A stretch of DNA of 64,000 bases from Takakia lepidozioides (lineage: Eukaryota; Streptophyta; Takakiopsida; Takakiales; Takakiaceae): contig CM060734.1 in NCBI GenBank assembly GCA_030704615.1, positions 13,642,001 through 13,706,000 on the forward strand, given 5' to 3'. This document shows, one piece after another, positions 40,723-51,242 of this stretch; the first letter of the stretch is position 1; every line of letters begins with the position of its first letter. The translations under genes and the position numbers were made by a program. The notes under the pieces were generated by a model. That model was not told the origin of the DNA. It did not search any database and saw only the letters and a list, made by a program, of their open reading frames with translations.

Positions 40723-41883
40723 TTTCCATGCAGCCATAGTTGTAGCTGCAACCCTATACCTTTGTTGAAAACAGCCAGAGCCTTCAGTATAGATTTTGTA
40801 TTCTATGAAGTCGTCTTAACTCCAAAACATGTAGAAGTGGTCATCAAGAACCAAAAACAAGGGTAAGGAGTAAGAAGACGATCCTCATTAGAGCAGACTT
40901 GAATCCGTTTTGAGGCAACAAGGTGGCAGATTTGAAACAGCAACTGGCATCAGCAGCTTCAGGCGGTAGCAGCAATCCCTTATGCAAGAATCAGACTCTC
41001 CAAGCTTCAAGAATTCAAGACAAGTAAAGACCCTCACCTGTGCCCGTCCCAAAAACCACCACATAAAGATGTGTGTTAGTGAGGATGCATCAGGTGAGTG
41101 GCAGGTCTTCACAGTTGCTATCCATGTCAGTGCTGAATTCTAAAGCATGTACAGATCACAATTCAAGCAAGGGTAACCTCAAAAGACCTCAAGTGTTTGC
41201 GGTATGCCCTGCGCCATGGCATCCAACAGATCGTCTCCAACATAACACAATCACAGTAGAAGGGTTCGCAGATAGAGAAGAGCTCATACAAAGTGAAAGA
41301 GCCATATGTAATCTGTAGATAAATAGGGGTAGAGTACTTCCCAACGAGGAGTAACGCTGCAATTAAAAAGAACCACGAGGGTCTGAGCAAAGCAATCATC
41401 GCTTTGTCACCTGCCAGAGAAGAATCTGCATAACCGCCAATGCGCATCCCAAGAGCCAGCCATCACGGGTACCATGCAGCAGTTGGGAAGCAGATTTACA
41501 CGGCGCATCATCAAGGATCCCTGAAGCACGAGCTCTGTGCTGTGAAAGGTGTCGACCTGCTTAGGGCACAGATCCCCGATTTCTCATCCAGGGGGAATGA
41601 AAAGTCGCATTTTGGCATGAGATGCACTCGTCAATGGATGACATCCATTAAAAAGGTAACTTTTAGGGTTAGGGTATAGGCTCAAGTTTAATAACTGCCA
41701 TCATTTATAACAAATGATGGTAAAATTACTCTCTCCTGGATTAAAATAGGTCAGCGTCATTCACGGAATTCATCCCGTTTGAATGAAAAAGGAGAAAACA
41801 AATGATAAACCAAGATTTATGCACAGTAAGGGTCATCATCCTAATAATTTCATCCAGATTTGGATGAGAAAGGAGATTAGGAT
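40723..41883. repeat. partial copy of long repeat unit U
   Basis: Matches 56714-57870 base for base at most positions. No convincing ORF. Contains GGTAACTTTTAGGGTTAGGG near 41656, about two plant-type telomere-like repeats, and a hairpin TGCCATCATTTATAAC/AAATGATGGT at 41695-41724. It ends TTAGGAT at the retrotransposon insertion point. Confidence 0.8.
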
Positions 41884-42409
41884 TGTCGTGCGCATACATA
41901 TCGCTACACAACTACATCGCTATCCAAACCACACCACACATATATGCACAATAAAGTAGTCTGCCACAATAGTGATAGAAAACCAACGAACACACTGTTG
42001 ACACAAAACATGAAAACCAAACCATCACTCTTTAAAACAGTAGTCGAGCCAGGGGCACCCCAAGCTATGGGGACTCCACCCCACAACAACCTGTACCCCT
42101 ACATAAGCACACTCAAATCTAAACGCATGCAGGAGCTTGGTCGTGCAGGCTCAACTCGAGAGAGATGAGCTGCGCGACTGCCGCTCTCGTGAAGATAAGA
42201 CGGACCAGGTGTCAAACTAAACTTGACATCTGATTTAACACTTGACCTAAATCCAAGTGTTAAATATAAATAACTAGTTTTATTCTAGATGTTTTCACAC
42301 TGTGCTTATTTAACTTGACAGCTGTCGTGCGCATACATATCGCTACACAACTACATCGCTGTCCAAACCACACCACACATATATGCACAATAAAGTAGTC
42401 TGCCACAAT
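41884..42409 (-). repeat. left (3') LTR region with a duplicated 87-bp segment
   Basis: In minus orientation: polypurine GCTAGGGGGGCGAT, then TGTGGCAGACTACTTTATTG to GCGCACGACA (42409-42323), then a 347-bp segment starting TGTCAAGTTAAATAAGC, then the same 87-bp segment again ending ACGACA at 41884. The right LTR has only the 347-bp segment. Whether the LTR starts at TGTGGCAG or TGTCAAG is unresolved. Confidence 0.6.
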
Positions 42410-42424
42410 CGCCCCCCTAGCTGG
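42410..42424 (-). other. polypurine tract
   Basis: Minus-strand CAGCTAGGGGGGCGAT directly precedes TGTGGCAG, the arrangement used to prime plus-strand synthesis in LTR retroelements. Confidence 0.55.
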
Positions 42425-42664
42425 TGGATAGGTCCCTCTACCTCCAGATAGCTACAAGATGTAATAGCCACAGCCGTACTAAGTCCTCTATCACTGTCCC
42501 TATTGTACTCAAACTCTATAGACCAAGGGGCCGGGTACAAGAGTAGCCCCATCGTTAGTCGCCGTCTTGCAATCTGTGAACTTGAGCCAGGATCTCGTGT
42601 GTTCAAGATCTCCTAGTAGCTGGGCACTGCGTTTCTTGTTAGCCTTCCATGGTTGTATCCACTC

Positions 42665-42826
42665 CCACTATCCAATGCAATGTGGACATAACCAATCCCC
42701 ATCTGGAACCATCTCAAGAGGTGGAGTCAAGCATCCCATATGCCAACCTCTAGAGCATCGATCGCACACCAGCATGGTGGCTGCCCCTTAGCAGACCCAC
42801 ACAACATGCACCTCAAACCTGCAGAT
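42665..42826 (-). pseudogene. PHD finger at the end of the retrotransposon integrase, split by a frameshift
   Basis: The integrase frame ends with LRCMLCGSAKG and then runs out of frame to a stop at 42727. One base shift near 42795 (within AAGGGGCAG) gives MLVCDRCSRGWHMGCLTPPL and PDGDWLCPHC up to a TAG at about 42665. Together this is the Cys4-His-Cys3 pattern of a PHD finger: C-x2-C, C-x2-C, H-x2-C, C-x2-C, with the conserved Trp before the last pair. PHD fingers read histone H3 tails, often by K4 methylation state. In this position it could steer integration to certain chromatin, as chromodomains do in chromoviruses. The frameshift means this copy would lack it. Confidence 0.75.
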
Positions 42827-45642
42827 ACCACTGCTAGGTTTGGGTCAATCCTGCCATCGACATTCGGAAGGTGACATGGCGCACAATTACGCACATGGTC
42901 CTTCCAAGTTATGCCATCCCGACCCTCCAAGACCAAGACGCCTGAGGGCAAGACCTCTCGAACCCTCAAAATAACACGTCCTACAGTCACATCCAGGGTC
43001 GTAGGAGCAGTCTGCTGCAGATAGACATAATCACCAGGGTTGAATCTCCGAACCCCTAGACGATAGCCCCCACCACGTATGGTAGCATACCTCAACGTAT
43101 CACGGTGTTGTGCAATGGCAAGGTTCTCGAAAGCCATGGGCATGACTCTCTTGAACAACTCTGCACGCTGCTCACATGCACGTGCCCACACGTCCGGATC
43201 GTCAAGGTTAAGAACTGTAGCAGCTTCTCTGCGAATGGATGTAGGCAAATCCGGCTCTCGGCCAAAGAGAAGAAAGTATGGTGAGAAGGAGGCAAGTGAT
43301 GCTTGCTTGCTGAACCTGTAGCCCATGGCTAACCAGGGTAACTGAAGGTCCCAATCTCCTAGGTGTCCCTTCTGCAAGCCATACTTGCGCAAACCCCTCT
43401 TTACTGTCTGAACAACTCTCTCTGCCAAGCCATCGGCCTCAGGATGATCCCGAGAAGTGGTGCGGTGGTCTATCAAGGCCTTGTCACACAAAGCCTGAAA
43501 CTCCCCCAAGAACTCTCTCCCTTGGTCCGTGAGTACCTCAGCTGGAGCACCGAATCGGCTAAGCACACAATCCAGGAATGCATACGCAGCTCCCTCACTA
43601 CCCTTATCAGGCAATGGAACCAATTCAATCCACTTGGAGAAGTGCTCCACCATCACCAACACGTACTTGTTGTGGCGCATGGTCAGTGGCAACGGCCCTG
43701 CGAAGTCAAGACTCCACCTGTAGCCCAATCCCATGATCGGAAGAGGGTGCAATTGTGGAGTAGGGGCGTTGAATGAAGCACGCACCCTGTCACACACCAT
43801 GCACCTAGCCACAAATTGTTGCACCTCTGTGTGCATACCACGCCACCAATACTGCCCCTGCAGTAGACTATGAGTGCGTCGCACCCCAAAATGCCCCAAC
43901 TCCTCATGGGCATGCCGCACTAACCGTGCCCGCTGTGTTGGGTGAGGCACAATCCTCACTCGACCATCCTCCCACACTCGAAGCAGGTGTGTCCCCTCCC
44001 ACTTGAACCTCTTGGCTCGTTGTAGGATCCGATCCCTCTCCTTGGCAGTCACAGTGGCTGCCGTGTCTCCAGTGCGGAGGTAGTCCAACACAACTGAATC
44101 CTCATGTATATCTTTGGCGCCACCTTGCTCATTGCTGGCCTCAGGGTCCTCAGACACTTGATCTACAGTCATCCCTGTTGCAGGTCCAACCTGGCCTTCC
44201 GCTGCCAAGATACACAGAAATGCAGATGCATGCCATCCGGGCACCATCTCCTCGTCCGTCTCACCATGCCACCGAGCTCCAGTGTCATCCTGTTGGCTCG
44301 TGCATGGATTGCGACTCAACCCATCTGCATTGCGATTGACCAAACCCGGTCGATGCACCACCTGAAAGTCATACTCTTGAAGGATGAGTGCCCACCGTGC
44401 AAGCTTCCCCGTAAGCTTGTCTGACTCCATCAACCACTTGAGTGGTTGGTGATCCGTGACAAGGGTGAAGAGATTGCCGTATAGATAGCACCTGAAGTGT
44501 GCCACGGCCCACACTGCAGCTAAGCATTCTCCCTCATATGAGCTATACTTAGACTCTGCAGTGTTGTTTGAGCGGCTAGCATAAGCCACTACGAACTCTC
44601 TTCCCTCATCATCCACCTGTGTGAGCACCGCTCCAAGCCCCAGCATGCTCCAATCTGTATGCAGCTGAAAAGGACGCCCCCTGATAGGTCGTCTCAAGAT
44701 GGGCGCCGAGGTCAACCTCGCCTTGAGCTCTTGAAAAGCTTGTTCTTGCTCATCTTCCCACTGCCACTCCTGGTCCACCTTGGTCAGCTTGGTTAGAGCC
44801 TTTGCAATGGCACTAAATCCCTTAACAAACCGTCTGTAATAGTTTGCTAACCCCATGAAAGCTCGAACTCGGCTCACATCCGTGGGGCGTGGAACCTGTG
44901 CAATGGACTCTACCTTAGTCTGCTGTACCCCCAATCCTCCAGGATATATCATGTGACCCAGATACTCAATCTGGTTGTGGAAAAACTTGCACTTTCCCGG
45001 ATGTAACTTCAATCCGTGCGCCCTCAAGCGCTCAAATACCCCCTGAAGGTGTCTCTCATGCTCCTCCACCGTAGCACTAAAGATGATGATGTCATCTATG
45101 TAGCACCGAGCAAACTCCACCCCTGCTAGAATCTTGTCCATGACTCTTTGAAACTCAGCGGGAGCGTTTTTAAGCCCAAATGGTAAGAACCGCCACTGGT
45201 ATAGGCAATCCTTCCCGTGCTCATTGATCCCCCAGAATGCCGTCTTTTGCTTATCCGCCTCCTTGATCGGCAACTGGTGATATCCGGATCGTAAATCCAA
45301 CGTGCTAAAGACCTTGGAATGCCCAATGGCATCAAAGATCTCCTCTGGTGTCGGCATGGCATACCTATCGGACTTGGTCTGACGATTTACAGGCCGGTAA
45401 TCACCGCACATACGTCTCTCCGTCCAATTGCCATAGACATCCTTCTTGGCTGGCATCACTGTGGCTGAAGCATACTCTCCACCAGAGAGCTCCACCAAAC
45501 CTGCCTCCCAGAGATCTTGAGTCCTCATCTGAATCAAAGACCTCTCCATGTCACTGTATCTATAGGGTCTCCGAAAGATTGGCGTGTCAGTGGCCAACTC
45601 AATACGGATCTCTTGACCCTTCAATGCTCCCAAGTCCTTCAA
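42727..45642 (-). CDS. pol: Ty3/gypsy reverse transcriptase, RNase H and integrase
   Basis: 971 residues without a stop. RT: RTQDLWEAGLVELSGGEYAS, MCGDYRPVNRQTKSD, STLDLRSGYHQLPI and the catalytic CYIDDIIIFSA. RNase H: FQLHTDWSMLGLGAVLTQVD, SKYSSYEGECLAAVWAV, FTLVTDHQPLKWLM and VNRNADGLSR. Integrase: zinc-binding HEELGHFGVRRTH with CMVCDRVR, core Asp in RWSLDFAGPLP, VLTDQGREFLGEF, and Glu in HPEADGLAERVVQTVKRGLR, then SFSPYFLLFGREPDLP and a VRRFNPGDYVYLQQ module. It is preceded in another frame by DNMT-like sequence; the junction near 45690 carries a frameshift (a LSPEER frame against FLRVYRNCFAFSLKDLG). All catalytic residues are in place, so this part looks recently active. Confidence 0.95.
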   Translation of the reverse strand: MKDLGALKGQEIRIELATDTPIFRRPYRYSDMERSLIQMRTQDLWEAGLVELSGGEYASATVMPAKKDVYGNWTERRMCGDYRPVNRQTKSDRYAMPTPEEIFDAIGHSKVFSTLDLRSGYHQLPIKEADKQKTAFWGINEHGKDCLYQWRFLPFGLKNAPAEFQRVMDKILAGVEFARCYIDDIIIFSATVEEHERHLQGVFERLRAHGLKLHPGKCKFFHNQIEYLGHMIYPGGLGVQQTKVESIAQVPRPTDVSRVRAFMGLANYYRRFVKGFSAIAKALTKLTKVDQEWQWEDEQEQAFQELKARLTSAPILRRPIRGRPFQLHTDWSMLGLGAVLTQVDDEGREFVVAYASRSNNTAESKYSSYEGECLAAVWAVAHFRCYLYGNLFTLVTDHQPLKWLMESDKLTGKLARWALILQEYDFQVVHRPGLVNRNADGLSRNPCTSQQDDTGARWHGETDEEMVPGWHASAFLCILAAEGQVGPATGMTVDQVSEDPEASNEQGGAKDIHEDSVVLDYLRTGDTAATVTAKERDRILQRAKRFKWEGTHLLRVWEDGRVRIVPHPTQRARLVRHAHEELGHFGVRRTHSLLQGQYWWRGMHTEVQQFVARCMVCDRVRASFNAPTPQLHPLPIMGLGYRWSLDFAGPLPLTMRHNKYVLVMVEHFSKWIELVPLPDKGSEGAAYAFLDCVLSRFGAPAEVLTDQGREFLGEFQALCDKALIDHRTTSRDHPEADGLAERVVQTVKRGLRKYGLQKGHLGDWDLQLPWLAMGYRFSKQASLASFSPYFLLFGREPDLPTSIRREAATVLNLDDPDVWARACEQRAELFKRVMPMAFENLAIAQHRDTLRYATIRGGGYRLGVRRFNPGDYVYLQQTAPTTLDVTVGRVILRVREVLPSGVLVLEGRDGITWKDHVRNCAPCHLPNVDGRIDPNLAVVSAGLRCMLCGSAKGQPPCWCAIDALEVGIWDA

Positions 45643-46088
45643 ACTGAAGGCAAAGCAATTCCTGTAAACCCTCAGGAACCGCCGTATACGTCGTCTCTCT
45701 CCTCCGGTGACAATGGGTCCAATGTCAGGCTCCCAATTGTCCTCCGTAACTGCAACCTTAAGTCCAGTGGGCTTAGAGGTAGAGGACGCGTCCCGTGGTT
45801 GCTATGCTGCAACCTTTGAGCAGTACTCCCTTCCTGCTCAGTCAATGACAAGGCCTCATCCTGCCCCATCATCTCATCATTGAGAACCTCCTCATCCCGA
45901 GAAGAATCCCCAACCTCATCCATCACAGCTGCCTTGGCTGCCAACTCCCTCTGAACCTCGAGCACCTCCCACGTGTGCCATGGATGTCTACACCCCGTGG
46001 TCCTCACCGGCTCGCCCCCACTCGCTGCCTGTACCGTTTCGGTAGGCAGAGAGACCATCAAGGGAAGTGCACTCCGCACTCTACGTTG

Positions 46089-47040
46089 CTCAGCCATAGC
46101 CAAGCTGATAATCCAGGTCAAGCAATTGAGATCCATTGCTTGCCCCAACACCTGACGACGTGATGCCTCAGAAAGAGAAGGCACCGCCGTGGTCCCAGTG
46201 GAAAATCCCATAGCCGCTCTCGCTCGTCGGCATTAGGCTCCACTAACTGTTGCAACTGGCTATCCCACAAGAGGCCAGGTCCACCATCCCGAAAAGCATG
46301 GGATCTTGGGAAGCTGAGCAGTGTAGGTAATGCTGCTCGTGGTTGACCATTGCCAAAGGCAAATGGTCATCGTGTCTCACACGTTGAGACTGCCTCCATG
46401 TGTCCAAAATGCCATCCACGGTGAGGTGTGCTGGCCGCTGCACCCAATCATATGCACGCTTGAGCAGTGCGGGTAGCATCAAGTTAGTCCACCAAAGCCG
46501 TGGACGATGAGCCCGTGATCCCACTGCAGCTGCATCCAGCAGCACTGCTGACCCAAGCCACGACCGGACTTGATGCACACTGGCCATCACCCTGGCCCGA
46601 GAATCACCCATCAGTGGCACATTCTCCAAGATGTATGCTGGAGATACAGCTTGATGAAGCTGCAAGTGGCGCAAAACCCGCACCATCTCCCAAAACAGAC
46701 CCGTCCTCGAGTCTCGCAATCCATTGCCATGCCCGGCTGATGAATGCCCTTGGCAAGGCCAACCTGCCACTATCAGATCAATGGAGCCAACCTGCTCCAA
46801 ATCTTGCGCCCCCAACAAGGAAATGTCTGCTGGCAAAGCTTGTTGGTATCCACGAACTGCAAACACAGGCAACAAGTCAGGGTACTGCTGTACCAACTGA
46901 GCCACATGGCGCAGTGAGACGCGTCGTGCAGTCTCATCCCTCTCCACATACAGGTAACGCCTTACCCGCACACCTGCCTGTAGCACAGCAGCCAATCCGG
47001 TGCTGATCCCGCCAAACAAGTCCAGAAGGCAAATGCCTTC
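46089..47040 (-). pseudogene. DNMT3-like cytosine-C5 DNA methyltransferase domain inside the retrotransposon
   Basis: Minus-strand frame LLDLFGGISTGLAAVLQAGV (motif I, SAM binding), RYLYVERDETARR (motif II), SIDLIVAGWPCQGHSSAGHG (motif IV with catalytic Cys in PCQ), RTGLFWEMVRVL, PAYILENVPLMGDSRA (motif VI, ENV) and VGSRAHRPRLWWTNL (motif VIII). After a frameshift near 46240, PNADERER and GFSTGTTAVPS (motif IX region) and RRQVLGQAMDLNCLTWI (motif X) follow. The short target-recognition region and the AHR-x-R-x-x-W form resemble DNMT3 more than DNMT1 or chromomethylase. It transfers methyl groups to cytosine C5. An in-frame TAG at 47052-47050 precedes it and a TAG at 46245-46243 ends the first frame, so this copy is damaged. 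It lies between protease and RT. Confidence 0.85.
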
Positions 47041-47049
47041 ATCCGGATA

Positions 47050-48501
47050 CTACCACACAATAGGTGTGGTATCCAATGGTGACAACTGAGGTGGTCCTGG
47101 TGCAATACCCACCGCACTCTCCTCCTCTCCTGACGGTATAAAAGCCTCTACCCAGGCTTGTTGCACCCGTCGATCAGCAACCTGCTGCAAATCTTTGCTT
47201 GTACCCCACAATGGAGTGTGAGCAACCATGGCAGACAACTCCGCCATACCATGCATGTCATCCTGCTCTGCTGGAGGTGGCACATCCTTTGCATGGGCAT
47301 TGCCCTCCAGCAACTCTCCATGCCAACTAACTGCAGCTGTAAAGGCGGCTAGTGTTGGCATCTTGCCCCGCTGGGCAGCCGCTATACCCCCAATGAATGT
47401 CACATGGAGCTATGCACGGTGACCATCGCCTGACTGCCATCCAGGCCTGTAGGATGCTGACTCCTCCCAAAAGTCCAGGGTGAAGCCCATGGGATATAAC
47501 ACTGCCCCACCAACGAGGACATCGTAAGAGATCGCGTCTGTCACAATGGCCTTGGCTCGCATCACTGAGCCATCTCTAGGATGATCGGGCTGCAGTCTAA
47601 TGGCCAACTAATGTCGTGTCATGCCGCGAGCCTGCTCTGATCCTCCCAGAGATGTCTGTATCTGGAAAGGACAAGGCTCCATATCCGCCTCCATGAGGCC
47701 CAAACCTGCAATAGCAGCTCTGCCCAACATCAGTGGCTGAGCTCCTGAGTCCAACAAGACCCACAGTGGCCGGTACTTCTTGCCTGCCGGTCCACTCAAA
47801 GTGAAAATGCCTCCCTGGTTGTCTAACAAGACAACTCCAGGTGTCACCATGGCGCGCTCAAAGGCTGGCCTAGCTGGCAGCTCCGTCAACCTGGCAGCTG
47901 CAGCTTGCCATGGCGCAGCCGTGGCAGTCTTGACCCTCAAATCCGAGGATCCCTCTGCCACTATACCTTCCACTAACTCCGCAGAAGATGAAGTGACCTC
48001 CCCACTCTCACAGAGAGTTGCTGCTAGTCTGAACACTGCAGCTGGTCTCACCCCCGGCGTCGCAATCATGGTTGCCGAGAACAGTGGGGCTTGACACACA
48101 GAGGTGGCTGCCCCCAATAACACACCGGCTGCACTAGCCTTGGTAGCAGGTGTCAGTGCTGCACGTGTAGCTCTCCCCAATGGCATAGTAACCTCCGCCT
48201 CGGTAACAGTCGGGTGAGAACTAGGTGCCATGGATGGCGTTGACACTGTCTCCGCCAAGGTGAATGACTGAGGCAGCCTCGCCTGACGGCTTGCCTCCCC
48301 ACGTTGTGGATCCAACTCCACCTCTGCACCTCGTGGCTCAGAAACTCGTGCTACTTCTCGAGTCACGGCTGCAGCACACTCCACCTGCTCTAGTGGTAGT
48401 GCTGCTCCGCACATGAATCCCATGCCTCCCATATCTCCTCCCTCGGGAGCAGGAGGTGGACCATCCCGCCTAGGAGCCGGTACCGCCTGAGCTATGGCCA
48501 T
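47050..48501 (-). pseudogene. retrotransposon aspartic protease region
   Basis: One reading frame from 48501 to 47050 broken only by TAG at 47610-47608 and 47412-47410. The first 200 residues are Ala/Pro/Thr-rich linker. The protease follows: KKYRPLWVLLDSGAQPLMLG with active-site DSGA near 47745, flap region, and YDVLVGGAVLYPMGFTLDFW, the equivalent of the usual DVLLG-hydrophobic end. After the second TAG, VTFIGGIAAAQRGKMPTLAA leads to a TAG and the DNMT domain. Cleaves the polyprotein in related elements. Confidence 0.65.
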
Positions 48502-48513
48502 TGCAGCGAGCCT

Positions 48514-49982
48514 CTACTCTAGCTGCTGAAGCCGATTGGCCATGCCTTGGTCAACACCCTGACCTCCGCGTCCTTGGCCATGTTGAGCTTGCCCTTGGCC
48601 TGCACCTCGTGCCCGACCACCTCGTCCTCTCTGGGCTGGTCCACCTCGCCCCCGGCCACCATTGTTCCCTTGGAACTGGCTTGGGCGCAACTCAGGATGC
48701 AAGTCATAACACTGGGCATCTCCATGCCCATACTTGCCACAATGCCCACACTGCAACTGTGCAGGCTGTGTTTGTGCCGACCTTTTGCCACTCTCTGGGC
48801 AATCTCTCTTGACATGGGGTCCTCCACATGTCCAACATATCACCCCTGGTTGCTGTTGGCCTGCAAAAGATGCCACGGGCCTCTGCACCTGAGGTCCCCT
48901 GTAAGCTCCATGGAACTTGGGTTGGGAAACCTTGCCCCCCTGACCACACTGTTGGGCAGTACCCTTGTGCTTGTGGGCTGGCAGCTGCGCCTCGTGCAGG
49001 CATGTCCTTGCCAAATCCAATGGTGAACAACTCGCTCCTCCACCATGTTGAGCTCAATCCGCTCAGCCAGCAGAAACACATCTGCTAATGTGGGTTGGGC
49101 TGCTTGTAACAAGGTTGCATCTCGCACCCTTCTCTTGAGCTCCTTGTCCAGAATTCCATACCAAAACTGGATTGCCTGAGCTTCAGTAACCCCTGGGTCA
49201 CACTTATCAAGCGAGTGTACGCCTCTCGCAGGCTCTCACTGGGTTTGCGCTGGAAGTCTTGCAAACTTCGCAGCTTCTCTGTCCGTACACCTTGGTAGTT
49301 CCTCCGCAACTCCTGGAAGAACTCCACCACCGGTTGAATCTAGGCACATGGGTTGTAGTCGTGGCAGGAGGAGTAGTAGCACATTTTGAACTGGTACCAC
49401 CTGTAGAAGTACCGCACTACTTGCTCCACTACTAGTGCTGGCAGTGGGAGATATTGATACTGATGCAGCTACTGGTCGCGTCGTGCCTCGAGTAATGGAG
49501 ACGTAGTCAGGTGACCAATACATCCTCCACTCCTCAATCTCTGCTTCATGTCCTCGCCTGAACTCGTGGTAATCGTCCATAGGCGGGCCTTCCAAATGCT
49601 GGAACAGTCCCTTCCACGCCATGAATGGAGTGAATAGTTGTGGATTGCGCATCTGCTGCAAATCACACCAGCTGTCGAACTCCTGGATAAAGTCATCCAG
49701 CTCAATTGTGCCCACAGCTCCAGAGTACCTACGAGGCCCCTTGGTAGCTCCATACATCTCCTCCATGTCGTCCCACAACAATGGCGAATGAAACTGCACA
49801 CCTGTTGATGAAGCCTCCGAGTCTGTGTCTGACTCTGCACTAGTTGAGGGTGGAGGTGAAGGTGGTCTGAAACGAACACCTCGTCTGGTGAACCCACTCT
49901 CACTGCTTACTGCCTGTAGCCGTACTCCCCTCAAACCCCTGGGTAACTCCGTGATGACACTCACAATGTGCACCTCCCCCAC
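48514..49982 (-). pseudogene. gag: retrotransposon gag with two CCHC zinc knuckles
   Basis: 49982-49330 has a low-complexity N-terminus and capsid-like helices (GTIELDDFIQEFDSWCDLQQ, FMAWKGLFQHLEG). 49330-49150 continues with the typical Retrotrans_gag segment FFQELRRNYQGVRTEKLRSL, FQRKPSESLREAYTRL. A third frame has LLQAAQPTLADVFLLAERIE. The last, 49020-48514, contains CWTCGGPHVKRDC and CGHCGKYGHGDAQC, then a GRG-rich tail. Three frameshifts separate these parts. The frame ends with TAG at 48516-48514 in the same frame as protease, so gag-protease expression by stop readthrough is possible in intact copies. Confidence 0.75.
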
Positions 49983-50492
49983 GTGACACTATAAGGCTCT
50001 ATTACTAATTCTAATAGTGACACGGGTAGGCACCTGTTGCAGTTTAAGGGTCATATCCCAGTGGCTCAGGGCACCTGCACCTGCATCCACCGCAAGAACT
50101 CCTATGGTTGGCTGGTCATCAACCCAGCCTCACCATAGAAGAAACACTGGTGGTCTTGCTGGTCATCACTCCAGCCTCACCACCGACAGCATACTCTAGG
50201 ATTGACCGGTGATCAAATCCGGCCTAATCCCTATGAAAGCAAGCGCCCACACAAAACCAACATGGCACACAGTCAAGCATGCAGGTGTTGGGGGGGATCC
50301 AAACACAAGAAATCAAAACATCAACACCCCCACACCAAAATCCAGCAGCAACGCTGATCCTGCAGAATATCCCAGCCCAAAACCCCGGACTGACTGGCCT
50401 CCACCAAGAGAGGCTTTGGCAACTACAAGTACAAGGTAATGAAAATAGTACAGAGATGGAGGAAGCCCAACCCAGCAAGATCTAATCCTGAT
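49983..50492. other. spacer between the extra ORF and gag
   Basis: Short direct repeats (GCTGGTCATCAACCCAGCCTCACCA at 50110 and GCTGGTCATCACTCCAGCCTCACCA at 50158); otherwise nothing recognised. Confidence 0.5.
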
Positions 50493-51242
50493 CTATGCTA
50501 TCAACTGCCAGACTTCTCTCAAAGTGCCTCGCTCTGCATGATGGTAAGGTGTAGGAGGTATATCTATGTCCAGAAACCTGCCACTAACCTTGTCCCAAGC
50601 TACAGTAGCTCGCTCTAACCAACCCTCCTCCTCTTTCTGCCAGGTAGAGACAAAGCAACACTCTGTTATCTCCCGCTCACTGAACACTAAAGAAAACAAA
50701 GATAGGGTCTGATAGTCTCTCAACTCGAAAGCTTTGAGACGGTTGCGGGTGTCCTCATTGCGAATGACTGCATCTCCTTCACGCACAACAAACATGTCAT
50801 TGCTGATGAACCCCCGCTCATGGTTGCCATGTGCAGAGCGTATCCGACTGCAACCATGTCTGATTGCACAAACTTGTGTAGCTCCTGCTCCTCTGCTCCA
50901 GTACACCACGGCCTTGTGGCTGAACACCTTGGTCCCCGGGGCTGTCTTTGGCTGTGTTCCAAGCCTAGCTTTCACCCACTTTGGTATTTCACCTACAGCT
51001 GCAGAACTGCTGGCTCCAACAGAGTTCTGACTGTCCAAGGCGATATTGAGGCCCTCAACGCCAACTACAGCAGTTTGTTGTCCACTACTAATGCCTGACT
51101 CCCAGTATGCAATCAACTCGTCCAACTGTTCTCCACTCAAATCAGTCTGAGTTCCTTGGGAAACATAAATCTTGTCCCCTTTGGTGCACAGGCTAAGAGA
51201 AGAGACCTGCCCTTCAATCATGTCCTCATTTCCCCCAGCCAT
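50493..51242 (-). CDS. 249-residue ORF upstream of gag in the DNMT retrotransposon
   Basis: Intact frame starting MAGGNEDMIEGQVSSLSLCT. I recognise no domain. Features: QGTQTDLSGEQLDELIAYWE, a Ser/Ala linker, PKWVKARLGTQPKTAPGTKV, YWSRGAGATQVCAIRHGCSR, NDMFVVREGDAV and ECCFVSTWQKEEEGWLERA. Lies 0.5 kb before gag on the same strand with no TAG, unlike its neighbours. Could be an extra retroelement ORF or an unrelated chance frame, but length and balanced composition favour a real protein. Confidence 0.45.
   Translation of the reverse strand: MAGGNEDMIEGQVSSLSLCTKGDKIYVSQGTQTDLSGEQLDELIAYWESGISSGQQTAVVGVEGLNIALDSQNSVGASSSAAVGEIPKWVKARLGTQPKTAPGTKVFSHKAVVYWSRGAGATQVCAIRHGCSRIRSAHGNHERGFISNDMFVVREGDAVIRNEDTRNRLKAFELRDYQTLSLFSLVFSEREITECCFVSTWQKEEEGWLERATVAWDKVSGRFLDIDIPPTPYHHAERGTLREVWQLIA

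Noticed and set aside
41650-41680. Telomere or chromosome end from TTTTAGGGTTAGGG
   Set aside because: Fewer than three repeats, inside a dispersed unit, so at most a telobox-like motif.
48501-49088. Plus-strand ORFs opposite gag (103-159 residues)
   Set aside because: Antisense shadows of the GC-rich gag region; the zinc knuckles are on the minus strand.
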